Assembly: GCA_934481355.1 (NCBI GenBank)
Contig: CAKSPH010000010.1
Coordinates: forward strand, 10,229 to 74,228
Reading direction: 5' to 3'
DNA length: 64,000 bases
DNA from: an uncultured Oscillospiraceae bacterium
Lineage (GTDB): Bacteria > Bacillota > Clostridia > Oscillospirales > Ruminococcaceae
Shown: positions 16,350 through 24,608 of the stretch, one piece after another
How positions within the stretch are numbered: position 1 is the first letter of the stretch
Layout of the letters: each line of letters opens with the position of its first letter
The notes under the pieces: model-generated
Databases searched by the model: none
What the model was told of the DNA's origin: nothing
What the model saw: the letters and a program-made list of their open reading frames with translations, nothing else
Made by a program: the position numbers and the translations under genes

Positions 16350-17419
16350 GCTACTGTCACATAGCCGACCTTAACGCACTTCTTGTTGCTGTCGAGGTCG
16401 ATTATCTCGATGATGTCGCCCTTCTTGCAGGAGATCTGCGTGCTGTTGGAAGTGAACGCGTTAGTCGTAGCGATAGCGGTGAAGTCCTCGTCCAGCGCCG
16501 CGCGCTTTGCCGGATTCACACGGTATGCGAACGCGTCCGCAGCGCTCTCGGCGACGGTCACCTTGCACTTATCGGAAGCGAACGCGCCCTGTGTAAGGGT
16601 GAGCGAACCTGCGGAAAATACCGCGTAAATAGCGCTCTTGCGCAGCACCTCGTGTCCGTAAACGGAACGCCCCTGAACCGCAGAAGAGCCGATATGCTTG
16701 CTGTCCTTGAGGTCGTTCACGGCGATAGGCACCTTCCATGCGTTGATGCGGGTCGCATAACGCGGGTGGCCAGCAATCATCGCAAGGTTAGCGGTGTCGT
16801 CGTTCCACTCGTACACGGTGAATCCCGCGATCTTGCCGACCGCGCCGGACTGCTTCACCTCGTCCCCAAGCGCGGAAGCCTGCACGAACAGCGGGCTTTT
16901 CAGCATAGCCGCATAGATGTCCGGGGTAACAAGCAGATAGCGCCTGCCGTCGTTCGGGACGTTCGCCTTGCTCATCAGCGTGCGGATATCCACAACATCG
17001 CTGTATACGGTGCTTGCGGAAATGGAGGACGTATTGACGCGGGTGCCCTGCGAGATGAGCGTGGAAGCGCCGTCCCGGTCGAGGGCGGTCGCCATGGAGT
17101 AACCCGCGCTGTCAAGTCTGTCCGCGATAAGGTTGTCGGGAACGGAAGCCGCGTCGTAGCCGTCCACAAGCTCGTTGACGTACTTCTCGCGGTTGATGAG
17201 GATAGAGCGGTACTCGGTGGAGCTTTCGGAAAGATCGCCGCCGGCGCTGCGGTCGTAGTCGCCGACCTTTACCTCGCCGTCGCGCACGGGGACCTTTACC
17301 GCGCCCGCGACCGGGTCGCCCTCGTAGTCGTTGTTGAAGATGATACCGTCCTTTAAAATGTTTTCCGAGCGCATTTTCGCAAGGACAAGCGAAGAATAGC
17401 GCTCCTGAGCCTCATGCAT
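16346..17419 (-). CDS. Major capsid protein
   Basis: 357 residues. The length, the N-arm followed by a core with DGASTLISQG and LLVTPDIYAAMLKSPLFVQ, and the extra C-terminal beta domain fit an HK97-fold coat protein. It follows the scaffold gene after 15 bp. No N-terminal protease-processing region is present, in line with a separate scaffold. Confidence 0.85.
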   Translation of the reverse strand: MHEAQERYSSLVLAKMRSENILKDGIIFNNDYEGDPVAGAVKVPVRDGEVKVGDYDRSAGGDLSESSTEYRSILINREKYVNELVDGYDAASVPDNLIADRLDSAGYSMATALDRDGASTLISQGTRVNTSSISASTVYSDVVDIRTLMSKANVPNDGRRYLLVTPDIYAAMLKSPLFVQASALGDEVKQSGAVGKIAGFTVYEWNDDTANLAMIAGHPRYATRINAWKVPIAVNDLKDSKHIGSSAVQGRSVYGHEVLRKSAIYAVFSAGSLTLTQGAFASDKCKVTVAESAADAFAYRVNPAKRAALDEDFTAIATTNAFTSNSTQISCKKGDIIEIIDLDSNKKCVKVGYVTVA

Positions 17420-17434
17420 AAATTAAATCTCCTT

Positions 17435-18010
17435 TCAGATTTTGATTCCGGGGTTTTTGGCGAGGAAAGCAGCTTCTACGCCTGAGCGGGAAGCACCGCC
17501 GTTCCCACCGGGAACCCCTGTTGTTGCCGGCGCTGAACCTCCCGCGAACTGGGGATATTTCTTCAGCACCTCATCGATTGCCTTTTCAAGCGGCATATCG
17601 TCGCTGACTTTGAGCGAAGCCAGCACTACTACGTCGTCCGCCGCGTCCGGCTTTACGCCCTTTGAAGTCGCCAGCAGCTTCGCTTCGAGAGCGGCGGCTT
17701 TCTTCTCGGCTGCGTCCGCACGGTCGGTCTCTGCCTTGATGGCTTCCGCGGACTTCTGCTCGGCGGATTTCTGGTCGTCCTGCCACTTGTGGAACGCCGC
17801 AAGTTCGTCTTTCCCGGGAAGCCCCTTGCGTTCGCGCTCAAGGCGGGCTTTTATGAGGTCGTTCACCTCGTCCTGCGTGAATGTTTTTGCCGCCACGGGG
17901 GCGACGTTCGCCCCCTGCGCAGATTCGGGCGTAGATACGTTAGGATCACCTCCGGCGGTCTGTGCGCCACCCTGCTCCTGTGTGGTCTGGGTTGTCTGTT
18001 CGTCTGCCAT
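17435..18010 (-). CDS. Capsid scaffold protein
   Basis: 191 residues from the ATG behind CGGAGGTAACA. Highly charged central coiled coil (DLIKARLERERKGLPG...QKSAEQKSAEAIKAETDRADAAEKK, shown here in pieces) with flexible ends, the standard form of a scaffolding protein before the major capsid gene. It directs procapsid assembly and leaves before packaging. Confidence 0.85.
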   Translation of the reverse strand: MADEQTTQTTQEQGGAQTAGGDPNVSTPESAQGANVAPVAAKTFTQDEVNDLIKARLERERKGLPGKDELAAFHKWQDDQKSAEQKSAEAIKAETDRADAAEKKAAALEAKLLATSKGVKPDAADDVVVLASLKVSDDMPLEKAIDEVLKKYPQFAGGSAPATTGVPGGNGGASRSGVEAAFLAKNPGIKI

Positions 18011-18084
18011 TGTTACCTCCGTTTTAAGTCCGTATGACTGTATTTCCGCGCGGCTTTTAGTGTCGTCAGCGTGTTTCGGACAAT

Positions 18085-18113
18085 AAAAAAGCACGCTGAT
18101 TTCTCAACGTGCT
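18085..18113 (-). terminator. Minus-strand terminator ahead of the scaffold gene
   Basis: The same 29-bp hairpin plus T-run as at 12937-12965. It lies downstream of the structured RNA candidate and upstream of the scaffold gene, so it would reduce read-through into the capsid genes. Confidence 0.75.
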
Positions 18114-18118
18114 CTTAT

Positions 18119-18250
18119 GGTGGGAACGGCGGGTCCTGCCCCCGCTGGTCATTATTCCGGGCGTAAATGACCTATCTGCCCGGAGCTGTATGCACGCCAT
18201 CTAGCCGCGCTGCGTTCCCATAATGTCCCCGATATTAATGTCGGGGACAT
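18119..18250. ncRNA. Candidate structured RNA with H-type pseudoknot
   Basis: No gene fits here, but base pairing is dense. A 7-bp closing stem joins 18122-18128 and 18213-18219. A GCGGG/CCCGC hairpin spans 18129-18145. Two interleaved 7-bp helices, 18147-18153 with 18166-18172 and 18156-18162 with 18178-18184, form an H-type pseudoknot with 2-, 3- and 5-nt loops. A perfect 10-bp hairpin follows (18223-18250). Loop lengths favour the plus-strand RNA, while most surrounding terminators face the minus strand, so the sense strand is unsettled. Confidence 0.55.
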
Positions 18251-18252
18251 AG

Positions 18253-18275
18253 AAAAAGCGCCCCGAAGAGCGCTT
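18253..18275 (-). terminator. Minus-strand terminator
   Basis: AAGCGC/GCGCTT stem around CCCGAAGA with T-run on the minus strand. Second of three terminator-like hairpins in 240 bp. Confidence 0.6.
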
Positions 18276-18288
18276 GACTATTGGAATG

Positions 18289-18323
18289 GAAAAGCACCCT
18301 GTTTGGTGCAGGGTGCTTTTTCA
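18289..18323. terminator. Bidirectional terminator
   Basis: An 11-bp perfect stem (AAAGCACCCTG / CAGGGTGCTTT) with A-run before and T-run after. It ends the MuF/67-codon gene block on the minus strand and could also end a plus-strand RNA from 18.1 kb. Confidence 0.8.
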
Positions 18324-18512
18324 TTATGATTTCTTTTCATATTGAGGGTCGAGCTGTCCGATATACTCGTCATGTTTTTTGTTGTATAAATCAATATCAT
18401 CACCCATTGACAGTATTACGCCAACACATAGATGTGTTTCGCTGTCATAGGTGCAAGCAAAACCGTCTTTGTTTCGCGATATATACTTTTTAGGCTTTTG
18501 GTCTGTATTCAT
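18324..18512 (-). CDS. Small phage protein of unknown function
   Basis: 62 residues from the ATG behind TTGGAGGGGATAAGT, inside the end of the MuF gene. Charged, with a possible small beta sheet (GFACTYDSETHLCVGVILS). No family recognised. It follows the MuF protein, whose C-terminal domain looks like a toxin, so an immunity role is conceivable but only by position. Confidence 0.6.
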   Translation of the reverse strand: MNTDQKPKKYISRNKDGFACTYDSETHLCVGVILSMGDDIDLYNKKHDEYIGQLDPQYEKKS

Positions 18513-20595
18513 ACTTATCCCCTCCAAAGATGATTAATTTTGTGCGGTTGAGCACTACCGTGTAGCTGTTCGTTGTGCCATGTCCGCTTGCATTAATGGC
18601 GTCGTACCCCATTTCTGCCGCAAGGATACCAGCGTTTCTGCCGTTAGGCGCAGAGTTGATATCATTTTGCAGCTGATGTGCGTCGGGGAACTTTTGATTC
18701 AGCTTTTCGCATATTTTATCCGCCTTTTTCCAAGCAGCGTCATCGCCCCATTTGCTATACAGCTGGCGAACCTCGTCCATGCCTGATTGGTATTCTTCCC
18801 AATGCGCTTTCAAAACAGAGTCTTGCGATAAGCGGAATTTTTCGTACTGATCCTTGTATATGCGTATCACATAGTCGGAGCAGCGTTGACGGTCATAGCC
18901 ATCAGGAATCTCTAGGACTTTAGCCGATGGGTCAAGTGTCAGCCAGTTTGTTTTGCTGAATTTATGGCTGTCGCTGTATGAATACTGCTGAATTTCATGC
19001 TCAAATTTATCCGCTGTGATTGTTCCTTTAGTATAGTCGGCAGCACAGTACATTCCCTGACCGTATTGAGCGCCGCCGACACCGCAATTCACATAGAAAT
19101 AATCCTCACCGTCAATTGCCTTTAGCTGCTTGTCATAAAGCAGCAAATCTTCTTTACTATCAGCACAAAATGTACGTTCACCGAGGAAATGGTCGCGTTC
19201 GACCGCTTGCTCGAACTCGGATTGATTATACATAATCGTAGGCTTGCCATTAAAACCCTGATAATCAATGATATCGTCGATGTTGTTGCTAAACTGATTA
19301 CGCGGCTGCCATTTTCCTACGACGCTTTCAGCATTAACGATAGTTGTCCCTCTTGTTTCCATTATACCACTTTCAGCAGATTTGTCAAGCGTTTTCTTCG
19401 GTGCTATCGCCCCATAAGTCCTCACCCTGTCCGACCGATATTTCAGCCCGTTGCTGTCGCAGTAGGATTTCAGCGCCTTGTTCTGCTCGGTCATCTTCCT
19501 GCGGACTTCCTTTGCGCCCTCGGTGTCGCCCGCAGCTTCGAGCATATCGGCTTCCGTTTTGGACTTCCGCACCTTGCGTTCGAGTTCCCGCTGCTTGCAG
19601 ACTTTGTTGTACAGCGCTTTATCTTCCTCGCCGTCATACTCAACCGAGGACTTCCGGAACAGCCCGTCGGACACGCCCCTCGGACGGTGCCCGCAGTTTA
19701 TCCCGAACAGCCCGTCAGGCTCGCCGAAGCTCGTCTGCGACAGCGGAATGACCTTGTGCTTCCTGCCGTTGATGTCGGTTATCTCGGTAGTTTTTCCGGA
19801 ACGCGAAATCAGCTTGCCCTGCCACGGACGGCACTTCGGACGGCTGCCGGGGTGGGAACTCACCTCGAATACGTCCTGCCCGAGGCTGTCCATAGTCGAG
19901 AACTGCGCTTCCAGAGCCGTGTTCTTCACCGTCGCACGGATATCCATATTGACATACGCTTCCGGCGACCATTCCCGCCCGGACTTGTCCACAAACGCCG
20001 GAATGCCTTTCTGCGCCATCTCATGTATCGTCGTGCGGACTGCCTTTGTGCGGCTCTCCGCACCGGAAACGACCGAAGCCGTGTTGCTGTTCAGGATATT
20101 CAGCACGTCCTGCTTGTTCGCTATCTCGGACTGCTCTCGGCGCATTTCCCGTGTCCATTTCTCCGCGACGGAATTTACCGCCCCGACGAACGTACTTTCC
20201 GCCTTGTACTTCATCACGGTGTTGACCTGATTGTAAACGTCTTTCGCCTGATTGCGGTAGTGCTTGACGGCGTTCGCGGCGCTTTCGGCGAACTGCTGAT
20301 TATGCCACATGTTCTGAATACCGTCCTCCGCAAGCGTGTCGTCTATCGCCTGCCGGACGGTATCCGCAACGTCCCCGGGGATTCCCTTGGTACCCGCCGC
20401 AATGATCTTGTGCGCTTCCTGCCGGAGAAGCCCGTGCTTCGCGAGCTGTTTTATCTGCCACTTGCTGACCTCGTTGAGCTGGTGGTCGTCGTTCAGGGAG
20501 ATCTGCCGCGCTATCCGGACGAGCAGGCGCTCCTCAACACTCATGTACGCGTCGGCAATAGGAGCGGCGAGGTTCAGCGCTTCAAGGGCGGTCAT
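18490..20595 (-). CDS. Minor capsid protein 2 / MuF-like with ADP-ribosyltransferase-like C-terminus
   Basis: 701 residues. Residues ~1-340 match phage minor capsid protein 2 (MuF/SPP1 gp7-like): helical start and a CxP/H core (SSHPGSRPKCRPWQG, FGINCGHRPRG). A coiled linker follows (~340-400). Residues ~410-701 are more AT-rich and look like an ADP-ribosyltransferase-type toxin: YFYVNCGVGGAQYGQGMYCAADY and, near the end, NAGILAAEMGYDAINASGHG...VVLNRTKLIIF. The usual first-strand Arg and the catalytic Glu are not certain, so activity is unproven. A consensus promoter sits inside the gene just before this domain. Confidence 0.75.
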   Translation of the reverse strand: MTALEALNLAAPIADAYMSVEERLLVRIARQISLNDDHQLNEVSKWQIKQLAKHGLLRQEAHKIIAAGTKGIPGDVADTVRQAIDDTLAEDGIQNMWHNQQFAESAANAVKHYRNQAKDVYNQVNTVMKYKAESTFVGAVNSVAEKWTREMRREQSEIANKQDVLNILNSNTASVVSGAESRTKAVRTTIHEMAQKGIPAFVDKSGREWSPEAYVNMDIRATVKNTALEAQFSTMDSLGQDVFEVSSHPGSRPKCRPWQGKLISRSGKTTEITDINGRKHKVIPLSQTSFGEPDGLFGINCGHRPRGVSDGLFRKSSVEYDGEEDKALYNKVCKQRELERKVRKSKTEADMLEAAGDTEGAKEVRRKMTEQNKALKSYCDSNGLKYRSDRVRTYGAIAPKKTLDKSAESGIMETRGTTIVNAESVVGKWQPRNQFSNNIDDIIDYQGFNGKPTIMYNQSEFEQAVERDHFLGERTFCADSKEDLLLYDKQLKAIDGEDYFYVNCGVGGAQYGQGMYCAADYTKGTITADKFEHEIQQYSYSDSHKFSKTNWLTLDPSAKVLEIPDGYDRQRCSDYVIRIYKDQYEKFRLSQDSVLKAHWEEYQSGMDEVRQLYSKWGDDAAWKKADKICEKLNQKFPDAHQLQNDINSAPNGRNAGILAAEMGYDAINASGHGTTNSYTVVLNRTKLIIFGGDKYEYRPKA
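19361..19388 (-). promoter_or_regulatory. Internal promoter inside the MuF gene
   Basis: On the minus strand: TTGACA (19388-19383), 16-bp spacer, TATAAT (19366-19361), in frame within codons LDKSAESGIM. It lies exactly where the AT-rich C-terminal domain begins. It may be a relic of an independent gene fused to MuF, or a working lysogenic promoter. Confidence 0.5.
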
Positions 20596-22007
20596 GATTC
20601 GTCACCGCCGAAAAAGTCCGCAATGCTCCCGCCGCCGGATTCCTGCGACATTCTCACAAGCTCCTCCCGGGCGGTGGCTTCGTCGCACTTCTGGACTTCC
20701 ATTATCGCTTTGACCTTGGATTTCAGCCCCGCTGAAACCAGCTTGATATTATTGTCTATCAGCGTGTTGTCGTCGATGATGATGTTGTCGTTCCAGCCGA
20801 CTGTAACGCTGTACTCCCGCGCGGAGAACTCCCCGGACATCACCCCGAGCTGAATCAGCGCGTGAACGACCGTTTCTATTGCCTCAGTCAGCAGGTTCTT
20901 GTTGTTCTTGACGGTGCGCGCCGTCTTGCTTTCCTGCGAGATTATCTCGGTCGCCGTTTTCATGACCTGCTGGACGTCAAAGCTGAACGTTCCCGCCGAC
21001 AGTCCGGTCTGCATGCACAGAATATTCAGATATGCGTTGATAGCGCTGACGTGCTGTTCTATGCGGAGTTCCGTGGTGTTGTCGGTGATTTTCAGGTTCT
21101 CGCCGTCCTCGTGCCGGAGCGCTATGAACGCTTCGTCGTCCGCGTCGAAGTACCGGACTGCTTCGGCGGTGTCGGGGTCGATTACGGTCTGCACACAGGA
21201 GCTCGGCACGATTATGCGCTTCTTGCCGAGAACGAACTCCCGCTGGAAGCTGTCGAACACCGTATCAAGCGCCCAGAGCGTATCGGTGCAGTTCGCGTAG
21301 ACGGACATTCCGAGCGGCGTGTCGTAGTCCGAGTTATTGCTGACGAACGGTCGGAAATACGCAAAAACCGGCTTGCCGCCCTCATATACGACCGGATTCT
21401 GCAAGTCCGGGAACATCTCCGCAAGCGGGCATTCCCGCCCCAGCTCAGCGTCGGAGCTTGCCTTGAACAGCCGGAAGTCCGACTGGAAGCCGAACTGCAC
21501 CGGGCGCATGAACTCCAGCAGGTGGTAGTAGTCTTTGCCTTTTGTGTAAGTCCCCGAAAGTATTCCGGACTGCACGCCGGAGCCGTCCCAGCTCACCGGA
21601 ACGAACCTGTCGGCGGTGATGTAGTCTATCCTCGGCTTCCCGCCGGAGAGGTAGCATTTCAGCACCCCGCCGCCCATCGCATACGATTTGCTCAACAGCT
21701 CCGGAAGCTGCTTCCAGAAGCCGTTCGCGTTCAGCGTATCGTCTATGTACTGCTGATATTCCGGGCGGTCAAGCGTTATCTCGCACTGCTCCGAAAATGT
21801 CAGCGCCGCGAGATTATCGCACAGCACCTTAGCCATGTTCAGCCGCAGGAGCTGCCGCTTTCCCCGGGAGAAAAGCCCGCCCTTTGCGGTCTGCCGCCAC
21901 TCCGGGTCGTCGCGGTATATTCGCCGCCACTTGTCAATGCAGGCGCTGTAATATTCCGAACCGATGAACTCCTGCCCGAATGCGGCGGCTATTTCATTTG
22001 CGTTCAT
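20592..22007 (-). CDS. Portal protein (SPP1 gp6-like)
   Basis: 471 residues from the ATG behind TTTGGAGGAATAC. Portal landmarks include an N-terminal DKWRRIYRDDPEW region, a central KCYLSGGKPRIDYITADRFVPVSWDG stretch (in pieces) and a C-terminal helix with LLTEAIETVVHALIQLG and TVGWNDNIIIDDNT. It forms the dodecameric DNA gate at one capsid vertex and partners the large terminase encoded just upstream, overlapping it by 14 bases. Confidence 0.88.
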   Translation of the reverse strand: MNANEIAAAFGQEFIGSEYYSACIDKWRRIYRDDPEWRQTAKGGLFSRGKRQLLRLNMAKVLCDNLAALTFSEQCEITLDRPEYQQYIDDTLNANGFWKQLPELLSKSYAMGGGVLKCYLSGGKPRIDYITADRFVPVSWDGSGVQSGILSGTYTKGKDYYHLLEFMRPVQFGFQSDFRLFKASSDAELGRECPLAEMFPDLQNPVVYEGGKPVFAYFRPFVSNNSDYDTPLGMSVYANCTDTLWALDTVFDSFQREFVLGKKRIIVPSSCVQTVIDPDTAEAVRYFDADDEAFIALRHEDGENLKITDNTTELRIEQHVSAINAYLNILCMQTGLSAGTFSFDVQQVMKTATEIISQESKTARTVKNNKNLLTEAIETVVHALIQLGVMSGEFSAREYSVTVGWNDNIIIDDNTLIDNNIKLVSAGLKSKVKAIMEVQKCDEATAREELVRMSQESGGGSIADFFGGDES

Positions 22008-23319
22008 GTATTCCTCCAAATTCTATGAGCCGGTTCGCGTGCGGCTCGAGGGCGTATTCAAGCGCGTCCAGACTGTCTATGTTGGTCGTGCCGTCGTCAA
22101 GGCGCTTGTCCTTTGTTGGGGACTTGCCGTCCCAGACAGCCTCTGAGAGCGCCGCTATGGTGTGTCTGCACCTCCGCAGGATAAAGAACCTGCCCTGGCT
22201 CATGAGCATATCACAGAGCCGTATACGGTCGATTATTTCGCCCTTGCGCGCGTTGCGGACTTCTACCGGAATGCGCCGCGCGAATACCTCGGTGCGTATG
22301 CCCTTGATGAGCGTGGTTTCCGCGCTGTCGCACCAGATAGACGGAGCCTTGCACTGCCCCTGCGAGCGCTGAATGAATCCGCAGACGTCGTCCGTGAGCG
22401 TTCCGGGGTCGATTACTTCCTTGCGGTAGTACTCGTCCAGAATCACGATACTGCGGTAGCCCCGGGTAATTCCCACAAGACAGCCCGCGTGCGCCGAGCC
22501 GTTCCCGCCGAAGTCGAGCCCCATAGTGCCGATGAAGATATCCGCAGTCGACGCTCGACCTTCGGGGGCTTCGTCGAGAATGAACCGCTCCGGGTCGTCC
22601 GCGAACTGTCGGTAAATAACGCCGTCAGCGGACTTCCATTCCCCGAGGATATACCGCTTGAAAAATACGCCGGTGTACATTCCCCGGTAACGCTCCTTGA
22701 CGGCTTCCGAGAGCGACAGGTTGTCGTCCATCGTGAAATGGAGGTGCAGCAGGCACTTGTCCTTGCGCTTGTCTATCCACCCGGTCTTGAACCAGTGCGC
22801 AGGGCTGCCGGGATTGCAGTTGAACCAGAACTTCGAACCGTCCACGGAACAGCGCCCCGTCGCCTGATTGACGAAGCTCTCCGGCATGAGCGCCACCTCG
22901 TCAAAGAATACGCCTGCGAGCGTGATGCCCTGTATCAGGTCCTGGGAACGCTCGTCCTTGCCGCCGAACACATAAAAGTAATTTTCTACGTTCCTCCTGC
23001 GGACAATGACGAGGTTCTCGGTGCGCTGTTCCGAAACGGAATACCCCCGGGAACGCAGCATTAATTTCAGCCAGAAAAGGACGTTGCGCCGGAACGAGCC
23101 GATAGTCTTTCCGCACATAGCAAAGTTGCAGGCGGAGAACTCCGACATAGCCCAGATAACGAAGCCGAGCGACATCGCAACGGACTTCCCGGAACGGATA
23201 GCGCCGTCGGCGATAATGCCGTTGAAGTCCCGCACCGGAGACGAGCGGCACCACCAGTTCAGGACTTTCCGCTGCTTCCGGGAGAACGGCCTGAACTTGA
23301 ATACTGCTTTAATCTTCAT
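21994..23319 (-). CDS. Terminase large subunit (PBSX type)
   Basis: 441 residues. The ATPase domain has Walker A DGAIRSGKS (~38-46) and Walker B AGVFFDEVALMP (~134-145). The C-terminal nuclease shows the RNase H-like acidic residues in GLDFGGNGSAHA, IWCDSAE and NIDSLDALEYAL. It packages DNA into proheads through the portal encoded next. Complete for the family. Confidence 0.92.
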   Translation of the reverse strand: MKIKAVFKFRPFSRKQRKVLNWWCRSSPVRDFNGIIADGAIRSGKSVAMSLGFVIWAMSEFSACNFAMCGKTIGSFRRNVLFWLKLMLRSRGYSVSEQRTENLVIVRRRNVENYFYVFGGKDERSQDLIQGITLAGVFFDEVALMPESFVNQATGRCSVDGSKFWFNCNPGSPAHWFKTGWIDKRKDKCLLHLHFTMDDNLSLSEAVKERYRGMYTGVFFKRYILGEWKSADGVIYRQFADDPERFILDEAPEGRASTADIFIGTMGLDFGGNGSAHAGCLVGITRGYRSIVILDEYYRKEVIDPGTLTDDVCGFIQRSQGQCKAPSIWCDSAETTLIKGIRTEVFARRIPVEVRNARKGEIIDRIRLCDMLMSQGRFFILRRCRHTIAALSEAVWDGKSPTKDKRLDDGTTNIDSLDALEYALEPHANRLIEFGGIHERK

Positions 23320-23773
23320 CGTTCCAGTCCTCCTGCGCAGAGCCGTCCAGAGCCGACAGGAAGCCGTCGTTCGGGGTCTGCTCCGCCTCGCCGGAGAGCT
23401 TCTTCTCCTGCAACGCGACTTGCTTCTTCTGGAGCTTCACGCGCTCCCCCGAGGTGCCCTCGCCGATAAGGTCAACGATAGCGTTGAACGCCTTGGTGTC
23501 CCCGAGCGCCGCCTGCCGAACCATCGCCGCGACTACCGCCGCGCCGTAGGTCGGGTCTGCTCCGAAGCCCATATCAACGGTGCTGTTGTATATGTCGTCG
23601 TTCACGATGTCGCTCGAGAGCAGGTCGTTCATCAGGGATTTCAGTGCCTTTTTGCGGCGGCGGGATTCCACCGAGGCTTTGCCGCCTTTTTTTGCTCTTT
23701 CTCGAAGTTCCCTCGAAGTTAAATTCTCCGGGCGTATCAGATTTTCATCGTTCACATCACCACCTACTTGCAT
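23309..23773 (-). CDS. Terminase small subunit
   Basis: Up to 154 residues. A GTG at about 23755 behind AGGTGGTGAT is also a possible start. The basic KKGGKASVESRRRKKALKSLMNDLL stretch is a DNA-binding segment, followed by a helical oligomerisation core and an acidic tail. First gene of the late operon, overlapping the large subunit by 11 bases. It should recognise the packaging site. Confidence 0.75.
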   Translation of the reverse strand: MQVGGDVNDENLIRPENLTSRELRERAKKGGKASVESRRRKKALKSLMNDLLSSDIVNDDIYNSTVDMGFGADPTYGAAVVAAMVRQAALGDTKAFNAIVDLIGEGTSGERVKLQKKQVALQEKKLSGEAEQTPNDGFLSALDGSAQEDWNDED

Positions 23774-23808
23774 AAAAAAGCGCCCGGGCTTATCGCTGGG
23801 CGCTTTTC
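23774..23808 (-). terminator. Leader terminator of the late operon
   Basis: The AAGCGCCC...GGGCGCTT stem (minus strand) is followed by six T. It sits between the late promoter and the small terminase gene. Confidence 0.8.
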
Positions 23809-23824
23809 AGTATTTCATGATACT

Positions 23825-23833
23825 AGTATAGCA
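23825..23833 (-). promoter_or_regulatory. Extended -10 late promoter
   Basis: TGCTATACT on the minus strand, with no -35 match 17 bp upstream. This suits a promoter that needs an activator. It lies directly after the late-regulator gene. Confidence 0.5.
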
Positions 23834-23851
23834 CGTTTTTTGAAAAAATGG

Positions 23852-24250
23852 TTACCCTTTTTTCAGCCGGGCGAGATTCCAGAAGAATTTCATGCGGTAC
23901 TCGTAGAACTGCCGCCGCCCGCACGGAACATTCCCGAGGTACTCAAACGGGAGCCCCTCCGTAACGGCTTTCTTGATGTACTTCCGCACAGGTTCGACGG
24001 CGGTCTGCTCAAGCGCCTGATCTATCTTCTCGATATCCTCGCGGAGCCGCATTGCTTTGTCGGAACGCTCCTGCACCGGGTCGCTGATGTGATTGCCTTT
24101 TGCCGCGCCGGTGCTGTCGTAGTTCACGGCTGATATTCCGTAGCAGTCCGCGATTTCCCGGCAGATGTCGTTGTACTGGCGGCACAGCCATTTCAGCTCG
24201 TTGTACACATTCCGGTCTATCCGGTAGCGCTCGTAGGCTTTAGTGTTCAT
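23852..24250 (-). CDS. Putative phage late-gene regulator
   Basis: 132 residues, fully helical and basic at the end (YRMKFFWNLARLKKG). Size, helical make-up and place immediately before the late promoter and terminase match ArpU/RinA-type regulators of Gram-positive phages, some of which resemble sigma region 4. No clear helix-turn-helix consensus was seen, so the role is inferred mostly from position. Confidence 0.5.
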   Translation of the reverse strand: MNTKAYERYRIDRNVYNELKWLCRQYNDICREIADCYGISAVNYDSTGAAKGNHISDPVQERSDKAMRLREDIEKIDQALEQTAVEPVRKYIKKAVTEGLPFEYLGNVPCGRRQFYEYRMKFFWNLARLKKG

Positions 24251-24429
24251 TCGTCAGCCCTCCTGTTCCATTTGTCTGCGGCTTCTTCCGGCGTATCAGA
24301 CCAACCGTTCATAGCATTGCAATTTTGCCCCTTGCATACAACCTGATATACGTTGTAATCACAAGCGCCGTACTGTATTTCCGCCTTACCCCCGCAGAAC
24401 GGGCAGGGCTTCAGCTTGATTTCAGACAT
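24247..24429 (-). CDS. Lar-type restriction alleviation protein
   Basis: 60 residues from the ATG behind TGGAGGTGAAAGA. KPCPFCGG at the start, a CKGQNCNAMNGW second knuckle, and the WNRRA end match the Lar-like zinc family. Founding members reduce type I restriction of incoming DNA by boosting host methylation. Small copies are common in early regions of Firmicutes phages. Confidence 0.75.
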   Translation of the reverse strand: MSEIKLKPCPFCGGKAEIQYGACDYNVYQVVCKGQNCNAMNGWSDTPEEAADKWNRRADE

Positions 24430-24608
24430 TCTTTCACCTCCATTGGGCAACTCATCGGCTTGCAACCAATCGGGCAAGAAACCATGTACGTGCCCATGTT
24501 GTAATAGGTTTCCTGATACTCCTTCTTAGCTATAGGGCAGCTTTCGCATTTTCCGGCCTCAAAGTTATCCGGTGCGTTTAATGCCACAGATAAGCTCACT
24601 TTCTTCAT
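24411..24608 (-). CDS. Cysteine-rich small phage protein
   Basis: 65 residues with eight cysteines (CESCPIAKK, SCPIGCKPMSCPM, EC), probably two metal sites. Overlaps the genes on both sides. Function unknown. Confidence 0.6.
   Translation of the reverse strand: MKKVSLSVALNAPDNFEAGKCESCPIAKKEYQETYYNMGTYMVSCPIGCKPMSCPMEVKECLKSS

Noticed and set aside
18119..18250. Hammerhead, pistol, twister or HDV-like ribozyme
   Set aside because: None of the conserved cores I know (for instance CUGAUGA...GAAA, or the HDV nested P1-P3 order) is present on either strand.
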